A DNA stretch of 64,000 nucleotides from Maratus speciosus (taxonomy: Eukaryota > Arthropoda > Arachnida > Araneae > Salticidae): positions 592,359,581 to 592,423,580 of the forward strand of contig OZ010789.1 of assembly GCA_963932465.1 (NCBI GenBank), in the 5' to 3' direction. Within the stretch, counting starts at the first letter, position 1. Each line of letters begins with the position of its first letter. The translations under genes and the position numbers were made by a program. Below are positions 25,501 through 38,550 of this stretch, piece after piece. The notes under the pieces are model-generated. The model was given only the letters and a program-made list of their open reading frames with translations. It made no database searches and had not been told where the DNA came from.

Positions 25501-28500
25501 CTTAATTTTTTTTCACAATTTTAAAATTTCTTCTTTTTTTTCATTTTTCATAAAGTGCAAATAGATTTTTTTTTTAAATCCTTTATTTAGTACACCTTTT
25601 TCTTTAAATCTAAGGATCGGAATTTTGATTAGTCCATTATATCAGCAGAAAATAAATAATTAGTAAATGTATATGGAAAAAAATGGGAAAATGCCATGTT
25701 TTTAATTTCATTTTTTTAATGTTAAAAACATATCAAGTATCCCATTCTTAATCACACACATAGTGTAAAGATGTTTTAAAAAAATCAGAAAATTCGCTTA
25801 ATTATTGTAGAAGCCTTAGCATTTCGATAAAAATGAAAATATAAAAAAATGCGAACGTAGACAAATGAGTTTAAACATTTCACTTACACATAAATAATAC
25901 TAAATTTTGTCTTTATGTCTTAAGCATATTTCCTTTATTATCTATGGAATCCTTCCAAAATTTGGACAGAATGTACTAAAAGTACTGTGGTACATTTTAA
26001 AATAAAAATCTGAAATTCGACATTTTTGTATTTTTTTATCAAAATGTCAGGTACTGAGTCCCCTCAAAAACAAATTTAAGATCCAGCGTCCCCTTAAAAG
26101 GATATGTTACATAGAAATGTTGAATACTTACTCAATAGCTGATTGCACTTATTATTATTATTATTACTATACATATTTATATTTATTTAGAGTTTAATAT
26201 AATCCATCATGTATGCAATTCATATTCTGTAGGAGAATATTTATCACGGATATTTAAGTTTGCATTTCCGAGAAAGAGTTTTAATCATTACATTACCCAA
26301 GATTATAATTCCCAAGAGCTTCATAATTATGGCGTTGCATTCAGGTTGAAGCACTGTTAAACATCTTTTGAATTTGGCATTAGAGTTTGCGCTAACGAAA
26401 CACTTTATGTGACCCCATGTGTTTTGATAGCTTTCCACTCATGTTAATTGGCATAGAATTATCTGTAAGTAAAGTGGCAAAGAGTGGAAATCGCTGAAAA
26501 TCCAAAACAGGAAATTTTTCATTAGAGCGAAAAAAAAAAAAAAAAAAAAAAAAAAAAGAATGCGAAATTGCCACGTTTGATGTAGAATTTGTGACTTGCT
26601 TGAACTATTACTACTAGGGTTAGCACTACAAGTGTTCTCCTGTTTGTTAACCTTGACACTTAAGGGGTCTCAAACTCATTTTGAAAAAGCGAAAAAAAGA
26701 GAGACCATTTTTAACATTTAATGCCGTAAAAGGCATATGATTTTAAAAGACAATTTTTATTGAAATGAAGATATAAGTAATTTCTTTCATTTTATGTATT
26801 TAAAAAATTGCAAGATACAGAATTAGCATTTACAGAGGGCTCAAAACTGTTAGATATTTGACGTGCAGAAAATTGGTATAACAGCTTAAATAAATATACT
26901 AGAATGAAACTTTTAGTGCCTACTTATATTTCAGATTGTAATAATTACCCTGAAACTAAATATAATTGTATTTAAAATATTTTTATATTTTTAATACAAA
27001 GATGAATTTAACTAGTACAAAATTTTGAAAACTCCAACAACATAATGACATAAAAAATACATTTTTTTTTTAAATTATAAAAAGGAAATTTTAGGTTCAA
27101 CTTAATCAGATTGAGATGAAACATATGTTTGGATAATGTTATGAAAAAAGATTCGAAAGTTTTTGAGATATCCTGCGCGTTATGCTCAAAAACACAATTT
27201 GGAGAAAAATTACTTCAAAGTTTCAGAAACGCCGCTTCAGCTATTGATCAGGTTTAATTCTAAAAGCCATAACTTCTTTTCTTATGAGACTTTCAAGAAA
27301 ACAATTGTATTAGAATGTTCAGAAAAGATAGGAGTTTAACATCTAGAAAAATTAAAATTTCGAAAATTTTGAAGTTTTAAGAGTTCTTGGACCCCTCGAG
27401 CCATTTTTTTCGTGAAAAGAAAAAAAAAAAAGATCTTCTGTTCTTTGGTACTTTAGTATTTTCCATTTTCGGTCCTCATTTCAACTAAATGGATTTATAA
27501 TTTTAAACATTAACTTTTTGTATCACCGCGCTGCATATCTGAAACATACCAAAAAGTCAATGTCACTTACACAGAGAGCTTTTAAAAACTTTTTTATTTA
27601 TTGTTGCTATCTCCCAACACAACATTTAATAAAAACTTCTCCTTGAATTCTCAACAGACCATGATGCCGAGTTAATTTTTCTTGCCAAAGTTTTGTTCAT
27701 CCTTTTATTAGTTTCTCATCGTTATTGTTAAAACATTTTTTTGTAAATTTTGTAAAATTTAAAAGTCAACACACATCCTAAAATAGATTTATTACATAGG
27801 TAACTCTAAAATTAGGTAGTTTTCATTACAAAAAGTAAAAAGCTACCTATTGCAGCTGTCCAGATGAATGCAGTTTGAAAAAAGTTTGGTATATTTTCAC
27901 CGATCATCGAACTCCAGACCCCAACCACCCTCCGTTCAAATGTGACTTATATATATATATATAACCATTAATTAAACATTACCGACCATCATCAAAAATC
28001 ACAATATTGTGAATGATTACCACAAACCTATAATATACAACTATATGTATAAAACAAAGTGCCTTATACTTAATTACAAGAATTAATATGGAAAAAAAAA
28101 AGAAGAACATGGATACCGAAAAAAATAATTGAAAAACTTATATATTGAATAACGTTTTCAAGAGTACAGAATTCAACGATATAAGCAAATCAGTTGTTTA
28201 CTGTGAGAAAAAAAAAAGCTAAAAGCTGATTTTTTTTTTCTCCGGTACTCAAACAGCCAATATGACCAAGAGAATAGTTTCAAGATGAAAACAGAATAAT
28301 ATCAAATGGCATGAAATGGAAAAAACAATACAACCTTTTAAATATTTAATATATAGCATAAAAAATAGAAATATTACACAACATATCTAATAAAATCCCG
28401 GTTGTTTTCAAAATATCCTTCTGCACATGGTATCCAAAAGCACGAAAAGATTAAGGTGAATTAAACAGTTAAGCTAACACAGAAATTAAAACCTATGGAT

Positions 28501-28790
28501 TCAGTTAATTCATTTTGAAATACTGTGATAAATTCAATTAATATAATATAAATATAAAATAATTACATTATTAAAATACCTAAAAACACTTTTAAATTGT
28601 TTAATTTATATTTTAATGTATTGCCAATATCCAGCGTTCAATACCACCTGGTGTAAAAAATTAAAATTATTAATTTAATAGAAGCATTAAAAGACAAAAT
28701 TTTGGCGCTGCCATCTATTATGTTATTTTAAAACTGTTATTAGTATTCAAATGTCACAATATGAACCTAGTAAAAGCTAATGAATTTAAA
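22552..28790. other. 6.2 kb AT-rich DNA, almost featureless
   Basis: No gene, relic transposase or tandem array could be supported. It includes an A run at 26530-26557 and one solitary transposon-end-like word, ATACAGGGTGATTC, at about 25350. That word resembles the CAGGGTG ends elsewhere in the window but has no mirrored partner nearby. A short TA run lies near 27950. Confidence 0.45.
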
Positions 28791-28793
28791 ATA

Positions 28794-30098
28794 CACTGGA
28801 CTCCAAAAGTTAAGGTACACGGACTAAATGCGTTCGATTGCACACGTTTTGTCGAATATCTACAAAACTTACTGGCGAATTGTTCTTGAACTTCTGGGGT
28901 GAAAAGAACATGTTTCATTTCATATTTCTCGGTGAAGATTTAGTCGGGTGTAAAATTAGGTGGCTAATAATAAATTTAATAATAAAATAATATTTGCGAT
29001 CCCCTATGTAACAGGAAAGACTGCAAATGGTTTGTCACTGTGGTAAATGATTATTTCAGTCCTGTTCAACATTTGTATGCATTTGCGTAAGCATAGCACT
29101 CATATTCGTGAAGATGTTAACGTTTTTGTGAAAAACTCAAACTTTTTTTTTTTTTTATAGCATACAGAGTTTTCAACCAAATTTAACACAACTTTCCAAA
29201 AACCTGACAAAGAACAGTAGAAACAGTATACTGCAATTAAAACATGAATATATTGAATATTTGATGAGATATGGGCATTTTTATGAGATAATTTTTAACT
29301 GCGTATGCGCGGAAGATTTCAAAATGTTTATTTTATAATTTGGTACTCAGTATTTTGGGGCAATTTCTATAAAAAGTCCAGTCAAATGTTGTGAAAACTT
29401 AGGAAGATGTAGTGAGCTGATTGAAAAGTTGTGTAAAATCCCTTATAATAAAGCTATTTTTAGGAAGCAACTCACTATATCGACCCCATCTTTGTGAATT
29501 TTCCCGATATTTGACTAGACTTTTTATATAAGTTGCCCTAAATAGCTGACTACCAAATTCTGAAATAAAAATTTTGAAATCTGTTGCGCATGCGCAGTTA
29601 AAAATTATCTCATAAAAATGGCCATATCTAATCAAATATTCAATATATTCATGTTTTAATTGCAGTATACTGTTTCTACTGTTCTTTGTTTGGTTTTTGG
29701 AAAGTTGTGTTAAATTTGGTTGAAAACTCTGTATGCTAAAAAAAAAAAAAGTTTGAATTTTTCACAAAAACGTTAACATCTTCACGAATATGAGTGCTAT
29801 GCTTACACAAATGCATACAAATGCTGAACAGGACTGAAATAATCATTTACCACTGTGACAAACCATTTCCAGTCTTTCTGTTACATAGGTGATCGCAAAT
29901 ATTATTTTATTATTAAATTTATTATTAACCCCCTAATTGTACCCCCGACTAAATCTTCACCGAGAAATATGAAATGAAACATGTTCTTTTCATCCCAGAA
30001 GTTCAAGAACAATTCGCCAATAAGTTTTGTAGATATTCGACAAAACGTGTGCAATCGAACGCATTTAGTCCGTGTACCTTAACTTTTGGAGGCCAGTG
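28794..30098. mobile_element. 1.3-kb near-complete palindromic element, TA-flanked
   Basis: The element starts CACTGGACTCCAAAAGTTAA and ends in its near-complement, flanked by TA at 28792-28793 and 30099-30100. The two arms of about 600 bp pair almost throughout, leaving a loop of roughly 100 bases near 29395-29500. Open frames inside are accidental because they sit in the arms. The TA flanks and 5'-CACTG end suggest a mariner/Tc1-related fold-back MITE. The high arm identity suggests either recent formation or arm conversion. Confidence 0.85.
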
Positions 30099-30100
30099 TA

Positions 30101-30899
30101 TATCAACTGCATTACCACACAAAACCTAATATATAAATAATACCATAGTATATATCATTATTCAAAAAATTAAATTAATTAAATGTTAATAAAATGCTTT
30201 CAATATATTCTATTACCTTACCCATTTAATCTGCACTGAGAAATCAAATAATTTTATAACATTGATAACATATAGAATATAGCTATATACTAAAACATAA
30301 AATAAATTATATATATTAAAAATATAAAAAAACTTTAATAATTACTATTCAATATAAAAACTAATAAATTAATAAAATGAACAGGAAAAAAAATAATGGA
30401 TGTTTATAGAAGATTATCAGATTCTAAAATTCCCAATTGCCTAAAGACCACAAATATAGTGTGTGAATTAGCCATAAAAAAGCTAAAAAATATGATCGTG
30501 ACAATCAAACACATTAAACCGATAATTAATCATTGAATACAAAGTTGAAAATAAAACAATATTAAAAAGTATAGAGGAATAATAATAAAAACTAATTAAT
30601 CAATTTTAATACATACATTATAACATTAGTTATATCAAATAAAGTTATATGCATATTAATCACTATAAAGATGGTATACTATTATTAATTAATATGATAT
30701 TGTCCTGAGTAGAATAAAATTTAAAAACAAGTTAATTTTGAATTTGATTAAATATTGAATAAGTTAAATTTAATATGAATTGAATTTTAAAAAAAAATGT
30801 CACTAATTACATATAAAACATCAAATCAACATACATATAAAATACGTATTAGAAATGTAGTTATAATACAATAAATTGTTAAGGTTTGAAACTTAGAAC
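30101..30899. other. Very AT-rich DNA, nothing recognised
   Basis: Long stretches consist almost only of A and T. No feature can be supported. Confidence 0.5.
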
Positions 30900-31680
30900 T
30901 TAGATTAAAAAAAAGGTTTTATTTTTTTTTATTCGAAATTTAAAAGCTAGCAGGAAAAAAAAGTTCTAAATTACGATGTCCGTGATACTGAAAGGACCAG
31001 AAGCTTGCAATTTACCATAGCGGTTACATTTTGGATAGAAATGCTCGCTAAGAAGGGTTTATGAAACATTCAAAATTTAAAATGGTGAAATGAGTTGAAA
31101 GCGTTCTTAAAATATTCTAAATTGCGATATCTAATAGAATTATTAGAGATAGAAATGGAAGCTTGTAATTTCACATGGCTTTTATTCTTAAAACGTAAAT
31201 TGTCGTACATAACAATTTAAAAAAAATAGAAATTGAAACCGTTGAAATAAGTGAAAAGCGTTTTAAAAATATTCTAAATTTTATGGAATTCTTGATAATA
31301 GAAACTTAAAATTTGACACGGTTGCTACTCTGAAGACGCAAATACACTCGCAGAACAGTTTTAAAAATTGAAATTTAAAAGGATGCAAGGGAAAAAGTTC
31401 TAAATTACATTTTTTGTAAAAGTTAAAGAACTTGAAACTAGAAATTTTGCTTGGAGGTTACTTTAAAGATAAAATTTCTAGCTAGAAATTTTTTCAAAAA
31501 AAAAAAAATAAATAAAAATTTAAAAGTGTGGAATCAGTAGAAAACGTTCCAAAGAATGTCTTCTATGGGATTGTTAATTATAGAAACTTGGAATTTGACA
31601 TGTTTGTTACTTTTAAGACGTACATGGTCCTACAGTACAGCTGACTAAAATTTCTCAGAAAATCACGTCATATTGTACAA
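30900..31680 (-). repeat. Family A modules in reverse orientation
   Basis: Read on the minus strand, the block shows family A landmarks in order and repeated. Examples are a GCGAATTTAGAACTTTT-like word, a TTTCTAGTCCTTCAGTATCA-like word and an ACATTTACGTCTTAAAAGTA-like word. Several modules are recognisable but decayed. No tail sequence was identified. Confidence 0.5.
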
Positions 31681-31779
31681 CAAAGATAATATGCAACTGC
31701 TTTACATAAAGTTGCTTTCTGTATTACTATGCTTGTGAGTTTTAACATAAATTGAATATGTACGAACGGATCATTAAGT

Positions 31780-33125
31780 GAACGTTTAACAATAATTGGT
31801 CTACCTTGTGATATTTTTATACGATATATGCAGAATGTGGCGCGAATTCGTCATTTTGAGGGACTTTTACGTCACCGAGTTTTGGCATGATATAAAACCG
31901 GAAAAATATATTGGCAAGTGTTATACAAGTATTTCAGTCTGCTTCGTGATATCTTGTTGCGATTTGAGCGATTCATCATTTTGACGGCACTAATTCGTCA
32001 TCAAGTTAGGGTTGGAATTTTGATACACAGAAGATACCAATTAGAACAATACAAACATTTCACTCTAGCTAGGAATATTTTGGTATGGTAAGAGCATAAT
32101 CGGGTCATTTCGTAATCTTGACAGTAATATCATATTTTCTAGGTACAGCATGAAACTTTAGAATGTTGTTTATCTTGACAATACAAAATATTTCAGTTTG
32201 CCGTGTGATGTGCCAGAATGATATGACTAAAAAGGGAGCCAATTCGTCATTCAGACTATCCTGTTTTGGAGTTTTGAGATGAAATTGTTGCCAAATTAAT
32301 GTTTTAACAAAGAAATTTTTAAATATTTTCGTTTGAATGCTTGAAAACTTTAAACGCTAGCCTCCCTTTTCTTAACGAATGTTGAAAGAAGGGTAGATAA
32401 CACTGACGATCCCCCCCCCCCCCCCAACGCCATCGGTAAATTTAAAAGCAAATTTCATTAAGTTAATCACACCGGGATCCAAGTAGGCACTGACTTTTAA
32501 AACATCCGATGGCCGCAGAGGTATCAAGCTCACACATTCGTCCTATTGTTCTCATATCGTACCAAAATATCACGAATGAGATTAAAATATTTTTAATATT
32601 CTGATCAAGAATTTCATGAATTTTACGATTTTCAGTTTGCAATTGGATGCTGAAACTCGATAATATGATAGTATAAGCAAAATGGCGAATTCACGCACCA
32701 TTCTCCTCATATCATACTGAGAAGTAGACTGAAATATTTGTATTTTACCAATCAGTATTTTCAATGTGATCAAACTTCATATTGAAACTCGATGGTACGA
32801 TAGTATTTCCAAAATGAACAATTGTCTCGCCCGTTGTGTTCATATTCTACAAAGATATCATGAGACACACTGCTATATTTACACTGTACTAATCGATATT
32901 TACATCTTAAAATTTCTTGCCGAAGTTCGATAATGTGATAGTATCGTAAAAATGACGTAATGTCGACCCGTATTACTCATATCGTACCAAGCTATCACGA
33001 GGAAGAAAGAAATATTTATACTGCGTTACTTTTAATGTGTTGAAATCTCGCCGAAATGAATGCGGAAAACCAATGACGTAAAATTATCAGCTAAATGAGG
33101 AATTAGAGCATATGCTGCTCATATA
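31780..33125. repeat. Degenerate ~150-bp repeats in inverted orientation
   Basis: To the left of about 32300, units carry TTCGTCATTTTGA and a GTTTTGAGATGAAAT-like word. To the right of about 32500, the mirrored words appear repeatedly: ACTCATATCGTACCAA, GATATCATGAG-like text, then CTCGATAATATGATAGTAT. This gives a loose inverted-repeat architecture. A C run of about 15 bases lies at 32411-32425 between the halves. There is no coding content. Confidence 0.5.
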
Positions 33126-33160
33126 GTAACAAGTTATTCCGACGCAAACCAGTCATTTAT

Positions 33161-36100
33161 GTTCTTTGCAAAGAGCCGGGCTAATTGGAGAATCCAACTC
33201 CCTTTTTCCAATTAGCCTGATATTTTTCAGGCTTATTGCAAAGAGCCTAGAAAGCTTTAGGCTAATTGAAAAATGACCACTTATTATCCGATCAGGGTGA
33301 TATTTTTAGCTCACAGGCTATCAAAGCAAGAGAGCTTACGTTCCCGAAGATTCTCTATGTACGTGTGTACGTACGTACGTACGTATGTACGTAACGCGGT
33401 AACTCTTGATAGAAATATCCGATTTGCTTCAATTTTTTTTTCTAGGTTCATTCTGATAAGGTGCTTCCCTGATTAGTTTTTGGGATTCATTGGTTAAGGA
33501 TAAAGGGGGAAAAGGGGGGTTAGCCCCCCCCCCCCCTTAATTTATATAAATGGGTTTTTCATGCAGAAATATGCGATTTCCTATAAATTTGGTATACCGG
33601 TTAATTATGTTAAGCAGCTTCCCTGATTACATTTGGAAGATCATTATTATGTATAAAGGGGGGAAAGGCGGGCATTGCCTCTCCCCTTAATTTACATAAA
33701 TGCGTTTTTCATGTAGAATTATTCGATTAGCTCAGATTTGGTATACTGGTTTATTATGTTAAGGGGATGGCTTGATTAGATTTGGAGGTTCGTTAGTTAA
33801 GTATAAAGGGAGGAAAGGAGGGCTAGCCCCCCCCCCCCTTAATTTAGGTAAATGGGTTTTTAATTTAAAATTATTCGATTTGCACCAAATTTGTTATACC
33901 GGTTTATTATGTTAAGGAGCTTCCCTGATTAGATTTGGAGGTTCATTAGTTAAGTATAAAGGGATGAAAGGGGGGCTAGACCTCCCCCTCAATTTAGATA
34001 AATGGGTTTTTCATGCAGAGTTATTCGATTTGCTCCAAATTTCGTATACCGGTTTATTATGTTAAGGAGCTGCCTTGATTAGATTTGGAGGTTCATTAGT
34101 TAAGTGTAAAGGGAGGAAAGGGGGGCTACCCCCCTTAATTTAGATAAATGGGTTTTTCATGCAGAGTTATTCGATTTGCTCCAAATTTCGTATACCGGTT
34201 TATTATGTTAAGGAGCTGCCTTGATTAGATTTGGAGATTTATTGGTTAAGGATAAAGGAGGGACAGGGGCTGTGTCCCCTTAATTTAGATAAATGTGTTT
34301 TCCATACAGAATTATCCGATTTGCTTCAAATTTGATATACCAGTTTATTACTATATGGCTTCCTTCATTTATTTGGAGGTTCATTGGTTAAGTATAAAAG
34401 GAGGGAAAGGGGGGCAATTGCCCCTCCCCTTAATTTAGATAAATGGGTTTTCATGCAGAATTATCTAATTTAGTTTAATTTTTTTTTCTAGGTTCATTCT
34501 AATAAGGATCTTTTCTGATTAGATTTGAAAGTTCATTGGTTCAGCATAAAGGGAGAAATGGGGGAGCTAATACCCCCTCCCCCTTAATTTAGTGAAATAG
34601 TTTTTTCATGCCGAATTATCTGATTTGCTTCAAATTTGGTATACCAGTTTATTATGTTAAATAGCTTCCCTGATTAGATTTGGAGGTTCTTTGGTTAAAT
34701 AGAAAGGAGGCAACGGGGACTAATCCCTTCATTTATTTTTCGAGGGGCGTTATTCTTTGAAATAAGAGTATAATATACAATTAGTGTGAATAGACTGTGA
34801 ACTCAATGCCATCAGTTTAACTGGGCAATTTTCTTTTTATTAGGTTTATTAACGCATCACCCTAGTCAAACCCGAAAAATAAATTACAACAGACCGTTCC
34901 CCGATCCGAGCAATACAAAATAATTTAAGTCTACATGCAAACAGACCCGAACAGGAGAGTTCCATTTGAAAAAACCCGAAATCCCGAACCAAATCTGATA
35001 ACCGACAAAAATATTCCAAAGATCCATAACCGGATCCGAACAAGACAAATTAGTTTCCGTGGACACGCAACGCTACCAGAACATAAAAATTCCATTCGAA
35101 GTCAACCTGAAACCAGTCCCGAACCAAATCTTAACCGACAAAAATATTCCAAAGAACTATAACCCGATGCAAGCCAGACAAAATAATCTCCGTTAACCGG
35201 CAACCCGATCCGAACCTGAAAGTTCTAATTGAACTCAATCCGAAACCTGGTTGTGGTCGGTTTTCGGGTTGACTTCAAATGGAACCTTCAAGTTCCGATC
35301 CGGTTGAAAAAAAATTAAACTAAATTAGTTAATTCTGCATGAAAACCTATTTCTCTAAATTAAGGGGAGGGGCAATTACCCATTTTCCCCCCTTTTATAC
35401 TTAACCATTGAACCTCCAAATCAAATGAAGGAAGCCATATCGTAATAAACTGGTATATCAAATTTGAAGCAAATCGAATAATTCTGTATGAATGACCCAT
35501 TTATCTAAATTAAGGGGACACTAGACCTTGTCCCTCCTTTATACTTAACCAATAAATCTCCAAATCTAATCAAGGCAGCTCTTTAACATAATAAACAGGT
35601 ATACGAAATTTGGAGCAGATCGAATAACTCTGCATGAAAAACCCATTTATCTAAATTAAGGGGGGGGGGGGTCTGGCCCCAATTTCCTCCCTTTATACTT
35701 AACTAATGAACCTCCAAATCTAACCAGGGAAGCTCCTTAACATAATAAACCGGTATACCAAGTTTGCAGCAAATCGAATAATTTTGCATTAAAAACCCAT
35801 TTATCTAAATTAAGGGGAGAGGCAATTGCCCCCCTTTCCCCCCTTTATACATAATAATGATCTTCCAAATGTAATCAGGGAAGCTGCTTAACATAATTAA
35901 CCGGTATACCAAATTTATTGCAAATCACATATATCTGCATGAAAAACCCATTTATCTAAATTACGGGGGGGATAGCCCCTCTTTCCTCCATTTATATGTA
36001 ACTAATGAACCTCCAAATCTAATCAAGGCAGCTACTTAACTTAATAAACCGGTATACCAAATTTGGAGCAAATCGAATAATTCATCGTGAAAAACCGATT

Positions 36101-36622
36101 TATCTAAATTAAGGGGCGTAGCCCCCCTTTCCCCCCTTTATACTTAAATAATGAGCTTCCAAATCTAATCAGGGAAGCTCCTTAACACAACAAACCGATA
36201 TACCAAATCTGGAGCAAATCGAATATTTCTGCATGAAAAACCCATTTATATAAATTAAGGGGGGGGGACTAGCCCCCCCTTTTCCCCCTTTATCCTTAAC
36301 CAATGAACCCCAAAAACTAATCAGGGAAGCATCTTATCAGAATGAACCAAGAAAAAAAAATTAAGCAAATCGGATATTTCTATCAACAGTTATCGCGTTA
36401 CGTACGTACGTACGTACACACGTACATACAGAATCTTCGAGAACGTAAGCTCTCTGGCTTTGATAGCCTGTAGCTAAAAATATTACCCTGATCGGATAAT
36501 AAGTGGTCATTTTTCAATTAGCCTAACGCTTTCTAGGCTCTTTGCAATAAGCCTGAAAAATATCAGGCTAATTGGAAAAAGGGAGATGGATTCTCCAATT
36601 AGCCCGGCTCTTTGCAAAGAGC
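33161..36622. mobile_element. 3.5-kb Foldback-like element with tandem-repeat arms
   Basis: The outer ends mirror each other: CTTTGCAAAGAGCCGGGCTA at the left and its complement at the right. A microsatellite follows in each arm, (GTAC)n near 33361-33395 and near 36400-36420. Each arm is then built of tandem units of about 150 bp. In the left arm the word TACCGGTTTATTATGTTAA recurs near 33599, 33752, 33897, 34046, 34196, 34340 and 34643. In the right arm its complement recurs from 35449 to about 36200. Each unit ends in a run of C or G next to GGGAGGAAAGGGG. No transposase is present. The arrangement resembles Foldback/Galileo-type elements, whose inverted arms are also reiterated. Confidence 0.85.
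34850..35310 (+). repeat. CCCGAACC-rich ~130-bp repeats at the centre of the Foldback-like element
   Basis: The loop of the 33.2-36.6 kb element holds two to three diverged units. The word GACAAAAATATTCCAAAG occurs near 35006 and 35136, a spacing of about 130 bp. The units are rich in CCCGAA, CCGATCC and CCGAACC words. Frames on both strands are open across parts of it because stop triplets are rare in such sequence. I do not treat them as genes. Confidence 0.7.
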
Positions 36623-36949
36623 CTAGGCTGTTTGCAAACAGCCGGATTTCTCAATTAGCCTACGACATATATATTGTTTATAATATTGTCCTATATCATA
36701 ATTTTTCATCTTGTAACTCGACGAAGTAGACATTTCTGTCGACACAGCCTGTTTTGCGAAAATAAATGTAAACAGAAACAAGTTGGAAATTGCTCGTCAA
36801 ACGTGGCAAATGAGGTGAGTTCGTATTATAACTAGTTTTATAATTATTTTTTGCACCTCATATTGTACTGAATGTATACTTTTTCGCCCTTCATAAAGTG
36901 CATAGTCTATAGCATCATTAAGATGCACTTGCAATAACTTTTTTTCCAA
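36623..36949. other. Flank of the Foldback-like element with short palindromes
   Basis: GGCTGTTTGCAAACAGCC at about 36626-36643 is a perfect palindrome that echoes GGCTCTTTGCAAAGAGCC just before it. Nothing further is recognised up to the family C repeats. Confidence 0.5.
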
Positions 36950-37350
36950 TTCCGCGTAATGTAACGGAGCACTTTTGACTGTCCCTGTAATTAAACTATA
37001 CATCCGATTTTCCTAAAATTAGAAATGGCTCGACGAAATTTTGCAACAATTATATATTTAGAATTTCAGACCATTCGAAATGCTGTAACATCATTAAATT
37101 GCACTTGCAATAATTTTTCCCATTGGCCGTAATGTAAATAAACACTTTTGACTGTCCCTGTAATTAAACTATACATCCGATTTTCATAAAATTTGAAATG
37201 GCTCGACAAAATTTTGCAGCAATCATATATTTAAAATTTCATACCATTCGGTTGGGTAGTTTTTGCTCTGTTATATGCGGACGGACAGACAGACAGACGG
37301 ACGGACGAACGGACGGACTGAACGACGAATATATGTGCTACGTATTTATA
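36950..37350 (+). repeat. Family C units and GACGGACA microsatellite
   Basis: Two units about 174 bp apart carry GTCCCTGTAATTAAACTATA (36981 and 37155) and ATTTGAAATGGCTCGACAAA-like text. They run into a GACGGACAGACAGACAGACG microsatellite at about 37279-37320, then a GTGCTACGTATTTATA word. This matches 8640-8960 in order and orientation. Confidence 0.65.
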
Positions 37351-38550
37351 TAACTACGAACGCACCTAAAAAAAAGAAAAAGAAAAAGCGCAAGGATAAA
37401 AGAGAAATAGCACTGTAGTGGGGAACATGCGAATTAAACTAAAGGTTGAGGAGAAAAATCCTATAAATATTTCGACTGGAAATAATAGTAATATTATGTA
37501 CATTAATTGCCGAAACGTCAGTGAAGGCTTACTGTGGAGACACGAAAAGTTTTGATTTCCGTTTGTCTGTCTGTCCGTCTGTCTGTCTGTCCGTCTGTCT
37601 GTCTGTCTGTCTGTCTGTTCCGCGATAACTGCCGCAAAAAGCACCCGATCAGCTTGAAATTAATTGGGCATATTCGTGAGATACCCGGACGTAGCTGTAT
37701 AGTTTTTGGTTAAATTTGGTTCATTCGTTCGGAAAATATGGAAGATTTTATTTTTCTTTATAATGCTTTTCTACGGCAAGTCAGACGATTTTCAAATTTC
37801 CATTTGTTGAAAGAAAATGGTACGTTTGATTAATGGATTTAAATGTCAAATTATGGATACTAACATTCCAAATAAGGGTTTTAAATTATTCCTATTATAT
37901 TGAAGTTTTATCAATGTATCTATCAGATTTTTTTATTTACGTGTATAATGTTTTGAGGACATTTATACATGTATTCCAATAATATAAAGAATTTTTAAAT
38001 TAATTTTCTTGTTTTACATGATACATATTTCTTTTTTTTTCTCCTTTTCTTCGTTGCCTAGCGACTGTTATTCGTAGCCTATCATTGCTTCAAATATGAA
38101 TGAAGTTAGTAAATTACGTTAATTTGTTGCATGTACTATTAAAAGGCTATCACAAAAAATATTTTATCGCGCCAAATCGATGCAATTTATGGAATTAACA
38201 GTGGGCACGATAATGAATTATTTTCCAGTAGATTTATAGATCTCCAGATATGCATATTTTGGGGGGCTTTTAATATGTCATTGCTATCGCATGGATTAGG
38301 ATGTTTAAACTAATGTTTAACCATGCTATTAGTGAAAAAAAAAAGTACAGTTAAAGGCATATAAATCCTTTTTAACACTTTCCAACATGGATGAAAAGTA
38401 TTTATGACTTCAGTTTTTCTATCTGTCGCCTGCCGTGTTTCTCTACGTGCTCTAACTCGCGTAAATATAGTCGGGATTGCATGTAATTGATATACGTTAT
38501 TGAGGTTTGCCAAAGTATGTTTGGTATTAAAAATGAAGAGTGTAGCATTC
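37351..38550. repeat. Spacer with GTCT microsatellite, centre of an inverted family C structure
   Basis: A TCTGTCTGTCCGTCTG microsatellite at about 37563-37620 is in the opposite sense to the GACG run at 37279. Next to it lies CCGCGATAACTGCCGCAAAA. Together with reversed family C downstream this forms an inverted arrangement. A minus frame of 92 codons across the microsatellite is low-complexity and not called. Confidence 0.5.

Noticed and set aside
29399..29635. 78-codon minus frame
   Set aside because: It lies in one arm of the 1.3-kb palindrome and has no family resemblance.
34849..35162. Overlapping frames on both strands in the CCCGAACC region
   Set aside because: Stop triplets are rare in this tandem sequence, so open frames appear on both strands without meaning.
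37366..37644. 92-codon minus frame with a Thr-Asp-Arg repeat
   Set aside because: It is translated GTCT microsatellite.
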